From: Kitagawia praeruptora
Lineage: Eukaryota; Streptophyta; Magnoliopsida; Apiales; Apiaceae
Assembly (NCBI GenBank): GCA_037693485.1
Contig: CM075347.1
Span: 141,454,501-141,518,500, forward strand
Direction of reading: 5' to 3'
Length of the DNA stretch: 64,000 bases
Positions 45,895-59,441 of the stretch are shown piece by piece. A program made the translations under genes and the position numbers. Under the pieces are notes generated by a model. The model did no database searches and was not told the origin of the DNA. It worked only from the letters and a program-made list of their open reading frames with translations. Within the stretch, counting starts at the first letter, position 1. The number at the start of each line of letters is the position of its first letter.

Positions 45895-47500
45895 CACATC
45901 ACTAAAATGATAAACACTCATTTTAGTGTTGGAAAAATATTATCTAAAAATAAAAAGGTCGGGTTGTACGACATTTTAACAAAAATGTAGTAAAAGTGCT
46001 GCTTCTTTTAACGGGGCACGATCCAAGTTCACTGAATTATTTTTTTGAATGATTTCTTCAACGATCGAACCGTACGGATGTTAATAAACACTCCTTTTAG
46101 TGTTGAGAAAAAATAATCCAAAAATTAAAAGGTCGGGTTATACGAGATTTTAACAAAAACGTAGTAAAGTGATATTTCTTTAACGGGGCACGATCCAGAT
46201 TCACTGAATGATTTTTTTTGAATGATTTCTTCGACGATTGAACTGTACGAATGTTAATAAACACTCATTTTAGTGTTGGAAAAAAATAATCCAAAAATAA
46301 AAAGGTCTGGTTGTACGAGATTTTAACAAAAACGTAGTAAAAATGATGCTTCCTTTAACGGGGCACAATCGAGATTCACTGAATGATTTTTTGAATGATT
46401 TCTTTGACGATCGAACCGTACAGATGTTAATAAACACTCATTTTAGTGTTGGAAAAAAATAATCCAAAAATAAAAAGGTCAGGTTGTACGAGATTTTAAC
46501 AAAAACGTAGTAAAAGTGATGCTTCCTTTAACGGGGCACGATCCAGATTCACTGAATGATTTTTTTGAATGATTTCTTCGACGATCGAACTGTACGGATG
46601 TTAATAAACACTCATTTTAGTGTTGGAAAAAAATAATCCAAAAATAAAAAGGTCGGGTTGTACGAGATTTTAACAAAAACGTAGTAAAAGTGATGCTTCC
46701 TTTAACGGGGCACGATCCAGATTCACTGAATGATTTTTTTGAATGATTTCTTCGACGATCGAACCGTACGGATGTTCATAAACACTCATTTTAGTGTTGG
46801 AAAAAAATAATCCAAAAATAAAAAGGTCGGGTTGTACGAGATTTTAACAAAAACGTAGTAAAAGTGATGCTTCCTTTAACGGGGCACGATCCAGATTCAC
46901 TGAATGATTTTTTTGAATGATTTCTTCGACGATCGAACCGTACAGATGTTCATAAACACTCATTTCAGTGTTGGAAAAAAATAATCCAAAAATAAAAAGG
47001 TCGGGTTGTACGAGATTTTAACAAAAACGTAGTAAAAGTGATGCTTCCTTTAACGGGGCACGATCCAGATTCACTGAATAATTTTTTTGAATGATTTCTT
47101 CGACGATCGAACCGTACGAAAGTTAATGAGCACTCATTTTAGTGTTGGGAAAAAATAATCAAAAAATAAAAAGGTCGGGTTGTACGAGATTTTAATAAAA
47201 ACGTAAGTGCTGCTTCCTATAACGAGGCACGATCCAGATCACTGAATAATTTTTTTGAATGATTTCTTCGACGATCGAACCGTACGAAAGTTAATAAACA
47301 CTCATTTTAGTGTTGGGAAAAAATAATCAAAAAATCAAAAGGTCGGGTTGTACGAGATTTTAATAAAAACGTAAGTGATGCTTCCTATAACGAGGCACGA
47401 TCCAGATCACTGAATAATTTTTTTGAATGATTTCTTCGACGATCGAACCGTACTAAAGTTAATAAACACTTATTTTATTTTAATAAACACTTTTTTTTGA
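45895..47500. repeat. Satellite-like tandem array, about 174 bp x 9
   Basis: The phrase 'aaacactcattttagtgttgg' recurs at 45912, 46086, 46259, 46432, 46606, 46780, 46954, about 47128 and 47296, with a partial last copy at 47464. Spacing is 173-174 bases, falling to 168 in the last units. Each unit also has 'ggtcgggttgtacgag', 'ttaacggggcacgatcc' and 'cttcgacgatcgaaccgtac'. The middle copies are nearly identical and the end copies more diverged, as expected from unequal exchange. It is not found in units 1 or 3. Confidence 0.95.
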
Positions 47501-48495
47501 ATAAACACCCAGTTGGTGCCAAATCATTTTTGGAAAATATAAGGCTTGTTTTAGGCATATTATGGGCCGGTTGAGCTTCATCCGGGCTTAGCCCTTTTCT
47601 AGAAAAAAAAAATCTGCATCTCATCAAATGTTGTATTTGGTTTTTTCGTATCATATTTGGTTTTTTTATAAGCAAATCTAATAATGAGTACAAAAGATGT
47701 AGCATGCATAACAAGTCTACATGAGTCACAATTGCTCAATCAAACACACAAAATCCAACAAAACTCCCACCACAAATAACATGAGGAAAAACTCCGATCA
47801 CGATTAACACCACCAAAAGCTCACCCGACTAAAATAATGAAACAAACTACAATGCATAAGTTAAGAACATGACATAACTACTACCGAAAACTATATTAAC
47901 AAATTAGAAAGCGGATTGAAAATTTTCAATTTACCCACCCAACTTAGTTTCCATTTCATGCTTGACCTTCCTCGTAAATGACAATATGATACATATGGAA
48001 TGGAACTCACTTAGAGACATGGATTCTTAATTAAATTGATGAACTTGGATCAATAAATATTTTGGATGGAAAATTAGTTTTACTAAAATTAAAATTGGGG
48101 GTACGCGATAGATGTCGTAGTTGTGATTTAATGACTAGTACTATATAATATATCCTGCAGGAGCGTGACAAAAAATTACAATTGTTTTGATAGTTTGTTC
48201 TACATGTATTGGAGAATGTTTAGGAAGACCTACTCCTCTGAATTCTACTGTTTCGTCCACAATGACCTGCTACCATTTTCAATGATAGGAGATTGCATGA
48301 TCCTTTGGGAAGAGCTCATAATCGACAAATGACCTGAGTCATCCTACGATTAGAGTTATTTTTTAATGCTCATACTTACATTATACATACCGAAAAAAAA
48401 TTAATAAAAATTTAAGAAATAACAAGGAGAAAGGTGTACAATGGATTGTCACATAAGAAAGTAAAGGTACCCTCACACAATCTATAGTCTCAATC

Positions 48496-48822
48496 TGTTA
48501 TAACGGAAGCACAAAAAAGATTTTAATAAACATAAAGGAAGAACACAGATTGGCAGAAGAGAAAACTTTATTGATCTTGAGGATACAGATTACAGATTCA
48601 GATCTAATTGACTTTAGATCTAGCAGACTTAATTGATAACAGATATGATTCAGATTTTCCGATTCAGATTTCAGACTTCCTCCTAGGTTATGCCCCTAGA
48701 GAGTTTTTATAATACTCTCTAGGCGGCTACAGAAGACAAAACAGAAACTGACTACGAAATAGGAAACAGATAAAACAGAACAGACGGCAAAACAGAAACC
48801 AATTTCAAGTCATATTTCAACA
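48496..48822 (-). mobile_element. Solo LTR, 327 bp, TSD CAATC (copy C)
   Basis: Counterpart of 6865-7197 in the right-hand part of unit 2, with CAATC at 48491-48495 and 48823-48827. Same orientation as the EMF1-like gene above it. Confidence 0.8.
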
Positions 48823-48885
48823 CAATCAACTCTGCTGCATTACCCTCTCTAAAACCTGGTAATTTGTGTCTCGCGTCTTTTTCCA

Positions 48886-49769
48886 CTAATTTTTCCTCGG
48901 CTTTAGGTCTTTGCCTCGGATCATGTACTCATTTCGGGGACCTGGTACACTAAAATTTGCAGGGTTTTTGTTGGTTATGCAGTCTACAGAGGGAGGAGGA
49001 AAAGGTTCACCTGTGTACAGAGCTTCCAGGTTTTCATACATTTTTTGAACCACTGGATTTGCTCCAGTACCAGCTCTTTTGGATGTTCCCTTTGTTTTGA
49101 AAGTGAAAGTCGACTCACCTGTAGCTTAGGAACGTTTTGTTGAGATGAGATTTGTATTACACGAGAGAGGACTAAGTCTTTTCTCTGGTAATTGCAGAGT
49201 ACGAGTACCGATGCCTTCTTTAGCAGATTCCTTTTCTTGAGATATGTTTCCTGCACTTCAGGAAGAACAGGAGTACCAGTAGCAACACGTACACAGTTTT
49301 TGCAGCGCCACCACTTAAACTGAGGAGCATCTAGTGGTGCTTTTAGCTGCTCCCATTTCCGATAATTCTTTTCCCCAAAGGGGTTGCATGCCTTCGGGTC
49401 TCTTTTCCGAATGTCAGCCACATATTGACTGACCACACACATCAGATACAATTTGTCAAAATTGAAATTCATAAAAAAACCTAAAGAAACTAAGGAAATG
49501 AATGCAACAGAAAGAGAATAAATCACAGACAATATGTAGTTCTGCTCTAACATTATTTATAGTTCTATTCAAATCGAATGTGCAATATATATGTTAAAAT
49601 TAAAAGTTTAGGCAAAGGAAACAGCATTACCGCATCGAAAAATGCTGACAACCATTAGTTGCATTTTTGTTCACATCCAAACTAGTGTTTTCTAACGACA
49701 ATGCATTGATGGTATCAACATGTCCTCCATATCCTTGGAGGAGGAGGCTGTTGAACCGCACTTCTTCAT
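48886..49769 (-). pseudogene. EMF1: EMF1-like truncated gene, frameshifted (copy C)
   Basis: Closest to copy B. The ATG at 49769 and the HFSMR exon (to 49631) are present, but one base is missing near 49724 ('tgtcctccat' instead of 'tgtccgtccat'), so the first exon no longer reads into the second. Exon 2 (49438-48984) itself stays open with the WWRCKNC motif. The EMF1 C-terminal block in the other frame has a TAA at 49126-49128 and ends at 48886; a 6-base deletion lies near 49092. It is a pseudogene by the first-exon frameshift unless translation starts elsewhere. Confidence 0.62.
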
Positions 49770-51888
49770 ATTATTGTTCTGCAATTAAACTACGTACACG
49801 CCAAAATAAACTTTCAAATTTTCAGTAATCAAATTAACCAAACAAAATATTTTACTATCAGAAAAAAGAAACATGAAATATTTACTATCAGAAATGATAT
49901 AAAATTCAAATCCTAATAAATATTTTTGTTAAAAAAATTAGAAATATATTGTTTTCTTGAATAACAACCCCTAATTATTGAAATCATTAAAGAATAAATA
50001 AATTGAATGATTTTTGTGGTCTTAATAAGAAAAATAATTTGAGATCGAGTCATATTTATAGAATACATAAAATTGTACTAATACACAAAAATTGAATAAA
50101 TCATCGCATGTTTGAAAAATAAGAATAGAACATCATTTTAATACGTTCGTTCAAAAAATAAGAATAGAACATCATTTTAATTCGCCGCTTCCGTCACACC
50201 AATCCCCGATTTTTCATAATCAACCGATACAAAATCAGAAAAAGAACCAAGTAACAAACTGATTAAATAATTCATAGCACCCTCTACAAAAATAGCCTCA
50301 CCGCAAATCAAACACCAAATCAAAGAAATAATATTGTAAACGATGTGAGAAATCAGTTTAAATATAAAATTAAGCTGGTTCGTTGGCTTTGTGTACCAAA
50401 TTCCCCCAATGTTAACTCACACAAAATCAGAGAAAATCCATATAACAACTTGCACTATTATTTTTACCGCCATATATATAACATGAATCAAACCCGATAA
50501 AGAAAATAAGTAAATAGTATGGCTTATCTAGTTAAACAACCAATTTCAAATTAAATCAACTAAATATAGCTAATATCAAGAAATTTTAGTCAAATCTAAA
50601 GCATACAAAATGTGAATTGAAGTTATGAAGGAAGCAATTGGACCTTTCTGGGTGCAAACACAGAAGAGTGGAGATGGTTAGGGTTTGAGACAGTGTTCTC
50701 TATATTACACCCAACACACACAAAGACTAGCCAGATAACAATTTTCTACAACTTCTAGTGTTCATGGTGCTCCAAGTAATTCTACAATCACACAAGCTTA
50801 AGGAAGACACAAAGGAAATAGATAGAGAAAGATCACCTGGAACACTAGTAAATAAAAAGGAATAAAGTACATTCACTAAGGCAACAATGATCCCCAAACT
50901 TCTATGCCTCAGGTAGTATATAGAGGTCTTGATTTTTAATAGTTATTGGATCAAAATTATAGGTAAAAGAAAACTTCAAGAAATCATTAAGATAAATATG
51001 AAAAAATTTAACCACTAGCAGGAATTTTTGAACATGAAAAACCCAAGCAAGGGAACATTACAAAAAACAAGTATAACACATAATGCTATGTGTGAACGAA
51101 CATGCCTATAAAAAAAAGGAATAGAGTACCTTCACTAGGGCAACAATATATGACCCCTAAACTAGTATGCCTCAGGTAATTGAGACGTCCTGCTTTTATT
51201 AGTTATTGAAAAATATGTATTCTTGGAGCACTTTCTTCATTGTTTACTAAATCTGAAAAGAAAAATGGTAAAAAAAATGAATAAAGTACATGTTATAATT
51301 AGGGGTGTGAAGTGATATTATGTATATTAAATCAAATGAAAATCCATAAAAAATTGATTGACTTTTTTAAAAATAAAGAGTACAACCTATTGACAATCCC
51401 CAAATACTTTACATTTAACCCATATACAAGCTATCACATTTTCTTACCATGTTGCCTCTAAATGTATAGTATACATGGCCTACTTCTCCACCTTGTAAAA
51501 TCTCTTGGCACTGCAATATAGAAGATACTCTCACAATATGAGACATTCACAATATGTAATGTAGGTATGTATGTAAAAATAGTTCAAATATTGTTTTTCT
51601 TTTGACATGCATTATTTTTAATAAGCTATCAACAAACTAAATGAAGAACACTAAATTATTGACTAACTGTAAGTAAATTTAATTATTCTGTTATGGGGTG
51701 AAATTCAATTAATTAACAAACAAGATAAAAAAATACATACAATTTGTAATAAATAATTTCATGAAGTGAAAAATTTACATGTATAAATTTTCATTTAGCA
51801 CTTCCAATAAAATTGGTTAATTGTTACACACTGCATAATCAATACGCACTTCTCACTTTAACATTTGCCTATAAATACATTCACAAAT

Positions 51889-52178
51889 ATACAAATAGAT
51901 CTTCTCAAAACAAATAAAATAGATCCAAAATATATTACCATTAATTTGTTGAACAATATCAGTGCGTATGTTTGAAAACTTCATTCGAAATTACTATTCA
52001 CAACATCCATGTGTTCTCTCAATATTAAGAAAAATACAAATATATTTTCTCAAAACAAATAAAATAGATCCAAAACATAATGCCTTGAATTTGTTGAACA
52101 AGATCAGTGTTTATGTTTGAAAACTTCATTCCAAATTACTATTCACATCCTCCATGTGTTATCTCACTATTGAGGAAA
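51889..52178. repeat. 145-bp tandem duplication (unit 2)
   Basis: Counterpart of 14309-14598, with copies starting at 51889 and 52034. Confidence 0.85.
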
Positions 52179-52704
52179 ACTTCACTTTAAAACCACTCTT
52201 CTCCCGTCTCCTTTTTGAGATATTGAGAAATTTCAGGTTTCCCACTTATATGGAGCAGCGGCCTTGATTAGGGTTAAGAATATAATAGATTAGTATTATA
52301 ATGTCAATATTACCCCTAGTTGTATCCATTTAAAAGCCCAACCCAATTTATGTTTTTATGATTTGGATTTTTGGATCAAAATTATATGGGCCAATATCAA
52401 ATGAAATAATTGGATGACATAAATATAGATTTTTAAAATTAAATTTATATATGTAATATAGTTATAAAAGGGTAAAATTTTAATAATAAGTATGGTATAC
52501 TAAGGTTCATTACAACATTTTATCTTAGTTTTAAACTAACTAAAATATTATACTCCAAAACATAAGATTGACATAAAATGCATAATAATACATTTTATCA
52601 TTATCAACATTTTGCTTCATAATTACTGCTTTTTGTAAATGTTTTATAAGATCAAAAGCTATGTTATTCCCAAAAGTAATTTCCTACCATATAACAAAAA
52701 TAAA

Positions 52705-52944
52705 GGGGGTGTTTGGGCGAACTTTTTTTTCAAGAATAAGTCAAACTTTTTTTTTTGCTAATTGAATAAGTCAATTTATTTTAAGTTAAAAGTTAAGATT
52801 CCTAACTTTTCAACTTATTTTTGTAACTTATTTAATATCAAACATACATTAAATACTTTTATAAATTTTTTTTATCAAAATATAAAATTTTTACCCGAAA
52901 ATAATTCCAAAAGTCCTTTTATATTAAGGTGAGCCAAACAGGCC
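52705..52944. repeat. MITE-like element with GGGTGTTTGG / CCAAACAGGCC ends (unit 3)
   Basis: Counterpart of 134-380. Confidence 0.5.
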
Positions 52945-53187
52945 AAAACTTGTTGTTTGATCAAGAATTTTTTGATTGAGGTTGTAGTTCTATTTTACCA
53001 AAACCTATTAAATATTTAACTTAGTTCTATTTAATATTTGTAAAAGTTTAAGATCTTATGCTTGAGAACAAATTAAGATATATAACACAAAAATAGATAT
53101 AATTGTTTCAAATTCAAATTCATAATAAATCATTTTTAAAAATAAATGTTAATTTTGTTTTTGTTGTTGCTGTTGCTATTACTAGTA

Positions 53188-53233
53188 TTGTTATTATTAT
53201 TAATATGAATATTATTATTAATATAAATATTTC

Positions 53234-53320
<87 letters not shown>

Positions 53321-53380
53321 CATTATTATTATGATGATGATGATCATCATCATCATCATTATTATGATAAATATTATTAC

Positions 53381-53440
<60 letters not shown>

Positions 53441-53573
53441 TATTATTATTATTATTGTTATTATTATTATAATTATAATTATTACTATTAATATTATTAT
53501 TATTATTTTATGTTATTATTATTATTATTATTATCATTCTTATTATTAATAATATTAAAATTATTATTGTTAC

Positions 53574-53606
<33 letters not shown>

Positions 53607-53645
53607 CATTCTTATTATTAATATTATTAATATTATTATTGTTAC

Positions 53646-53690
<45 letters not shown>

Positions 53691-53715
53691 TACTACTACT
53701 ACTATCATTACTAAG
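53188..53715. repeat. Long (ATT)n microsatellite (unit 3)
   Basis: Counterpart of 626-1238, the shortest of the three arrays, again with a GAT/ATC core near 53331-53360. Confidence 0.97.
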
Positions 53716-54943
53716 AATCTAACGGTTATGGTGCGTTGCATGATTGAAACGTTAAAACCAAAAATACAAATACAAACAGTAATATTCATATTTTCTTATT
53801 ATAAACAACGCGTATAGATTTTTTAATATATAATATTAATGATTAAAACATATGATTTGATATTTTTGGTATATATTAGTGATTGCAAGATTAGTTGTAA
53901 ATTATTAAGTTGCCTATTTTAATTAGAAACTTTTTTTAATGTCATGGTACAATTGATGTTTTTCGATGTTTGTAAAAAATTATATCTTCAATTAAAAGTT
54001 AACGTGAAAAAGATAATCAAACAGTAAGATTAAATTGTATTATATTATTATTTATTATTAATACTGAAAACCAAACCAACAAATTTTGAATGTTTGGGTT
54101 TTAATATAATAGTATAAATATTGATCTTCATATAACTTACTTCTATAATCAAATGTCAATAATACCAATATTGTTATATTTATTTATACCACTAAAAGTA
54201 AAGCAGGGGGTTATTTATACCACTAAAAGTAAAGCATGATATAGTGAATTACAAATACTAAAAGCTGGTGCACTATAAAATGTCTTAGATCAACTAATCG
54301 AAAATGCAAGCGTGTATTATAAAATGTCTTAGACCCCAACTTATCCTAAATGCTGCCTACCTCATCAAACGAGCAACCTATCCTGAAGAGTTGCATTTAA
54401 AAATAGATTCAACATATAGATATGAGCATTCGGTCGGTCAGGACCGAAAGCTAAAGAACCTGTTACGACTGAATTTCTGCCACGCCCTGATTCGGTCGGA
54501 CCTGCAGAAGAAGAATGCGAGGGTTTGGCCCCCGATTCACCTCTAGTGTGAGAATTCTTTGTAAGGTAAAACGAACGTAGAGAGTTTGTGTTTGTGTGTA
54601 ATTAATTAAGTGAATGATAGAATGATAGAACCTAAGTCTTATCCCCTGTTCCTTTCCATCCTCACTGTCGTGCAGTAATCATGGGGATAACCGTGCTGGA
54701 GGTGGAGATCATGTGCCCTAATGGACCAGGAGCTGATGTTAAAGTAAATGGGCCTTCGTTTGTACCTGGGCCTTCTTCGTTATGGATCTTCAACCAATCG
54801 GTATCCGATAGGGACTTGCATACAGGCCAAAAAGGGCTTAGACTTGGACCTCCTGTCATAAGTCCGTTCTTCCCCTTGAGACTTTTCCTTCCTATAGCTC
54901 TTAGAACCCTTCGACTGAGATTTGTTAAGGTTATCATTTCCGA

Positions 54944-55373
54944 TCACTTTTTCTTAGTTCCATCCAACACATGCCGTAAGTCCTTATTATTGAGCTTCTT
55001 CCCCATTCGGTCGAATACGCTCACCCTCCTAGTCGGAGAATCCACGGGACCTTCTTTCCAATCCACATTCTCCTGGTCTGTTTCAACATCAGAAAATTTA
55101 TTTTTTCTAAAACTCCTTTTCAGGCTCCTCTTCACTTCCAAAATCCAGGTTTATTGGCGTTACTTCTCGATGCCTAGTACGCCTTTCCGAGGACTTATGC
55201 TATCTTTGTTCTTTTTTCCTCCGTGATGATTTCTTTTCCAACTGGTCAATCCTACCATCCATAGCCTAAAGATGGTTGAGGATATCTCTAGCAGTCACTT
55301 CACCATCAAGATTGGCATCACGCCTACCGCCCTCGCCGCTCGGCATTCGAACAGGTTCAGAACTTTCCGACAT
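54944..55373 (-). pseudogene. LTR-retrotransposon gag relic (unit 3)
   Basis: ATG at 55373. It has the same LNHL-stop-AMDG nonsense change as unit 1 and an insertion in the T-run near 55100 that shifts the frame. It shares the nonsense change with unit 1 but not with unit 2, which is informative for the order of duplications. Unlike unit 2, the sequence between 54600 and 54900 is complete, and it has 15 bases ('ccaatcggtatccga') that unit 1 lost. Confidence 0.5.
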
Positions 55374-55424
55374 TAATTCACCAATAGATTTTAGGAGAGG
55401 AACCCCTCCTTCTAGTGCCACAAA

Positions 55425-55912
55425 TGTTATGCAAAAATTTCACACAACACCCCGAGTAAACCTCGCCGGAATAACAGGAATTATCCTTGGTTTTCGGATA
55501 ATAAAACAAATTGGGTAGCTGTGCGGGAGCAGGACAGCTGAACTTAATTATAGTGTTTAGTGTTTAATGGGTTGTATTAGCAAGGTCACCGGACGAAAAT
55601 AATGGAAAAACTCCGGCTAAATGTGTCCGGAATGTGATTACCTAGTGTACACGTGCCTTGTGTATTCACAGAGTAAAAACCGAACCCCATGCTAATTGCC
55701 TACATATCCTATTTATAGGAATCAATCCCTAATGTAGTTCTTTTAGGTTAGGAATCCTTTCCTTGTTGATTAAGCCACGAAATAATAGAATTTTAACCAG
55801 AAATAAAACTTATCTCTAATTCAGTTAGCCACTTAGTAGAGTCCTATTCGAAGTAGAACTCCCAAATCCCACTCCTATAATAGCTCCACGTATATATCAC
55901 AAATATCCAACA
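55425..55912 (-). repeat. LTR relic next to the gag relic (unit 3)
   Basis: Counterpart of 2959-3446, with the same TGTTATGC and CCAACA ends. Confidence 0.45.
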
Positions 55913-57143
55913 TTTAACATGTTAGAAACGTGTCCCTCAATAAATAGACCATTAAAAGGACTCAATTCGTATCTCATAAAAATTAGGAGATAATCCTTAT
56001 CCGTTCGAACTATAGAGGTGGAGCCTGTAAGTACACCTGAGCTTGCACAGCTTCCCTCTAAAGCGAACCTCCACCTCCAGAGCTACCCTCGAAAGGTATA
56101 CCTCCCCATCTTCCTTTAAACCTGTTCCTACCTTCTAAACTGCCTACCAGGCCCTCAACAGGGCCTAAAATTGAGTCCATTATAAATTTTGGGCACAACA
56201 ATAACATTAAAATAAATAATTTATAAACTAAATAGTGAATTCCGTGCATCGCATTGGTCATTGGCTAGTATATCAATTATACATATAATAAGTTATATAA
56301 AATATAGAAAGTTATTGCGTGTAAATGGGTATAAAATTATGTGCTACATAGTCAATCGAAATAGCCATATACATTATATATATCATGTATGAAATATAGA
56401 AAATTTATGCAATATTGTATTAAATTATGTGAAATATACATAGTTGATAGAACTTGTTTAACCGTTTAATATATTTAAAGGTAGATTGGAGGGTGTATTG
56501 TGTGTATAATCTTATAAATTGTGGTATTGTTCGATAATGTTGTTATTTGATTCTAGTTTAGTAGGTCAATCTTAGGTTCACTAATTTTGGACTGGGTTGA
56601 TTAATTTTGGAGTAGGTTGGACGCAAAAACATGCTTCACAAAACTCTAAGTTTAATGTTATTTGATGAAAATATAATACTTCATGCGACGGAAGTTTACA
56701 TCCTTATTTAATTTAATGAAAATGTAAAATTCTAAAGGTACGGATGGTGATATTAATTTTTTTATGAGTAAAGTGTAATTTGTGTCTCGCTTAGATGTTA
56801 GACCATTACGAGAAAATAAGGGTAAATGTGATCGAACAAATATGACTGTGACTTAATTTCACCCGACGGGAATATTTAGCTAGGGTCAATCTTTATAAAA
56901 AAATCTGTTAGACTTAAATATGACCGACGACGGTCATATTTAAAAACAGTCAAATTTAATCGGTCACAATTAGTATTACGGGTCCACAACAAAATAAGGA
57001 AGAGAAACTTCCCACCCAGCGCACGAAATTTACTCGATATAAATTTGACCGACGATCGAATTTATAAATATGAATAACATACTTACTTACTATATATATG
57101 TGTATGTACATCCTATGGCCATCACACACAAAAATACTAGCAG

Positions 57144-57147
<4 letters not shown>

Positions 57148-57221
<74 letters not shown>
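57148..57221. repeat. (AT)n microsatellite, expanded in unit 3
   Basis: A pure run of about 74 bases of alternating AT. The equivalent tracts in units 1 (4682-4697) and 2 (20754-20771) are under 20 bases, so the tract expanded after the units separated or shrank in the others. Confidence 0.95.
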
Positions 57222-57223
<2 letters not shown>

Positions 57224-57388
57224 TACTATACGTAAATAAAGTAGGATTTTTCCATGCACAAGTATTGAATTTAATTAGAAAATGCCACCTCAACCAATCT
57301 TTTTCTCTAGTTAGTGACTTTTTCCTCAACCTAATCTAGTATGCGTTATATTTTCGTATGATGTGTTTTTTTTGAACTTTAATAACTA

Positions 57389-57756
57389 GGCTTAATGGCC
57401 TTTTAGCCCTCAAAGTTCCCACCAAAATACCCATCAGCCCTTACTGTTTCAAAACATTCCTTTTGACCCTCCAAGTATCCGTAAAAGTCCAATTAGCCCT
57501 TATACCGGTATAGGAAATGGTGAGTTTTGGTGATTTTTGGTTCGTTTTAATCGACACAACAACAATACAACAAAAATCCGACTAGAAACCGATTAAAACG
57601 AACCAAAAATCACCCCCAAACTCACCATTTCCTATACCGGTATAAGGGCTAATTGGACCTTTACGGATACTTAGAGGGTCAAAAGGAACGTTTTGAAACA
57701 GTGAGGGCTGATGGGTATTTTGGTGGAAACTTTGAGGGTTAAAAGGTCATTAAGCC
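57389..57756. mobile_element. Foldback MITE, Mutator-like (unit 3)
   Basis: Counterpart of 4869-5226, with intact GGCTTAATGG / CATTAAGCC ends and TAATAACTA at 57380-57388 and 57757-57765. Confidence 0.8.
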
Positions 57757-59441
57757 TAATAACTATGTATATTTGTAAGTTTATAAATTAACACCACCAA
57801 AAGTTTCCCGAAATAAAACAAGAAAGCAAATTACAATGCATAAGTTAAGAACATGACATAACTATTATCGAAAACTACATTAACATATTAGATAGCGAAC
57901 TTCACATTACAATTGACCTATCTAACTTAGTTAATTAATTGGATGGATTTTATGGTACTAAGATTTTGTGATCTCTTAGGAATTAAATTTTCTCATACTC
58001 GAATTCGGACATTGATTTTATTTATGTCAAGTTTTTATACAATTTAGATATGTATTGAACATCGTTGATTTATATTGTGATTAAAATATAACTTATGTCA
58101 TTATTTTAATACGATCATGGTTATAATTTTTTTTATTAAAATTAATTCTTACTCTTTTAAAGCCCAAGCATTTTTTTAATAATTTCAGCCTAACTTGGCT
58201 CATTTTCACAATATGTGACCTGTAAGAAAAGAAAAGTGGTTATGTTTTTTGAAGTTCTGATAAAACTTGATCTAATGAATTTGTTATGCATCTCTAGTTG
58301 TAATAGTTTAATGGACTATTTAGGCGTCATTAATTTATCAACTTAAAAGCGATTAATCAAATTCGTTGATATAGTTAGGAAAATCGAAAAGATTAGAAGC
58401 AAAGGTGCACAAAATATAAGCCCCCGAGCTTTTCGAAAGAAAATAAGGGCTCGATTAATTTTCCAACACCCAGTTCGTGCCAAGTGTTTTAGGCATATTA
58501 TAGGCCGGTTGAGCTTCATCCGGGCTTAGCCCTTTTCTAGAAAAAAAAAATCTGCGTCTCATCAAATGTTGTATTTGGTTTTTTCGTATCATATTTGGTT
58601 TTTTCGTAAGCAAATCTAATAATGAGTACAAAAGATATAGCATGCATAACAAGTCTACATGAGTCACAATTGCTCAATCAAACACACAAAATCCAACAAA
58701 ACTCCCACCAAAAATAACATGAGGAAAAACTCCGATCACGATTAACACTACCAAAAGCTCACCCGACTAAAATAATGAAACAAACTACAATGCATAAGTC
58801 AAGAACATGACATAACTACTACCGAAAACTATATTAACAAATTAGAAAGCGGATTGAAAATTTTCAATTGACCCACCCAACTTAGTTTCCATTTCATGCT
58901 TGACCTTCCTCGTAAATGACAATATGATACATATGGAATGGAACTCACTTCTTAGAGACATGGATTCTTAATTAAATTGATAAACTTAGATCAATAAATA
59001 TTTTGGATGGAAAATTAGTTTTACTAAAATTAAAATTGGGGGTACGCGATAGATGTCGTAGTTGTGATTTAATGACTAATACTATATAATATATCCTGCA
59101 GGAGCATGACAAAAAATTACAATTGTGTTGATAGTTTGTTCTACATGTATTGGAGGAGAATGTTTAGGAAGACCTACTCCTCTGAATTCTACTGGTTTGT
59201 CCACAATGACCTGCTACCATTTTCAATGATAGGAGATTGCATGATCCTTTGGGAAGACCTCATAATCGACAAATGATGACCAGAGTCATCCTACGACTAG
59301 AGTTATTTTTTAATGCTCATACTTACATGATACATATCGAAAAAAATTAATAAAAATTTAAGAGATAATAAGGAGAAAGGTGTATAATGGATTGTCATAT
59401 AAGAAAGTAAAGGTACCCTCACACAATCTATAGTCTCAATC

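Larger units (their letters stand above)
14990..52571. repeat. Large tandem repeat, unit 2 (with nested insertions)
   Basis: Colinear with unit 1, but interrupted by a solo LTR (18343), an 18-kb CACTA element (22327) and a truncated CACTA plus satellite block (41058-47505). At the last site the sequence jumps from the position equivalent to about 6938 in unit 1 to the position equivalent to about 9949, so about 3 kb, including one EMF1-like copy, is missing. Confidence 0.92.

Noticed and set aside
45895..47500. CRISPR-like array
   Set aside because: The repeats are 168-174 bases and contiguous, without unique spacers, in a plant genome. It is satellite DNA.
56058..56261. Minus-strand Gly-rich frame (also near 3550 and 19666)
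   Set aside because: Short, no family, not kept intact in unit 1; reported only as a GC-richer island.
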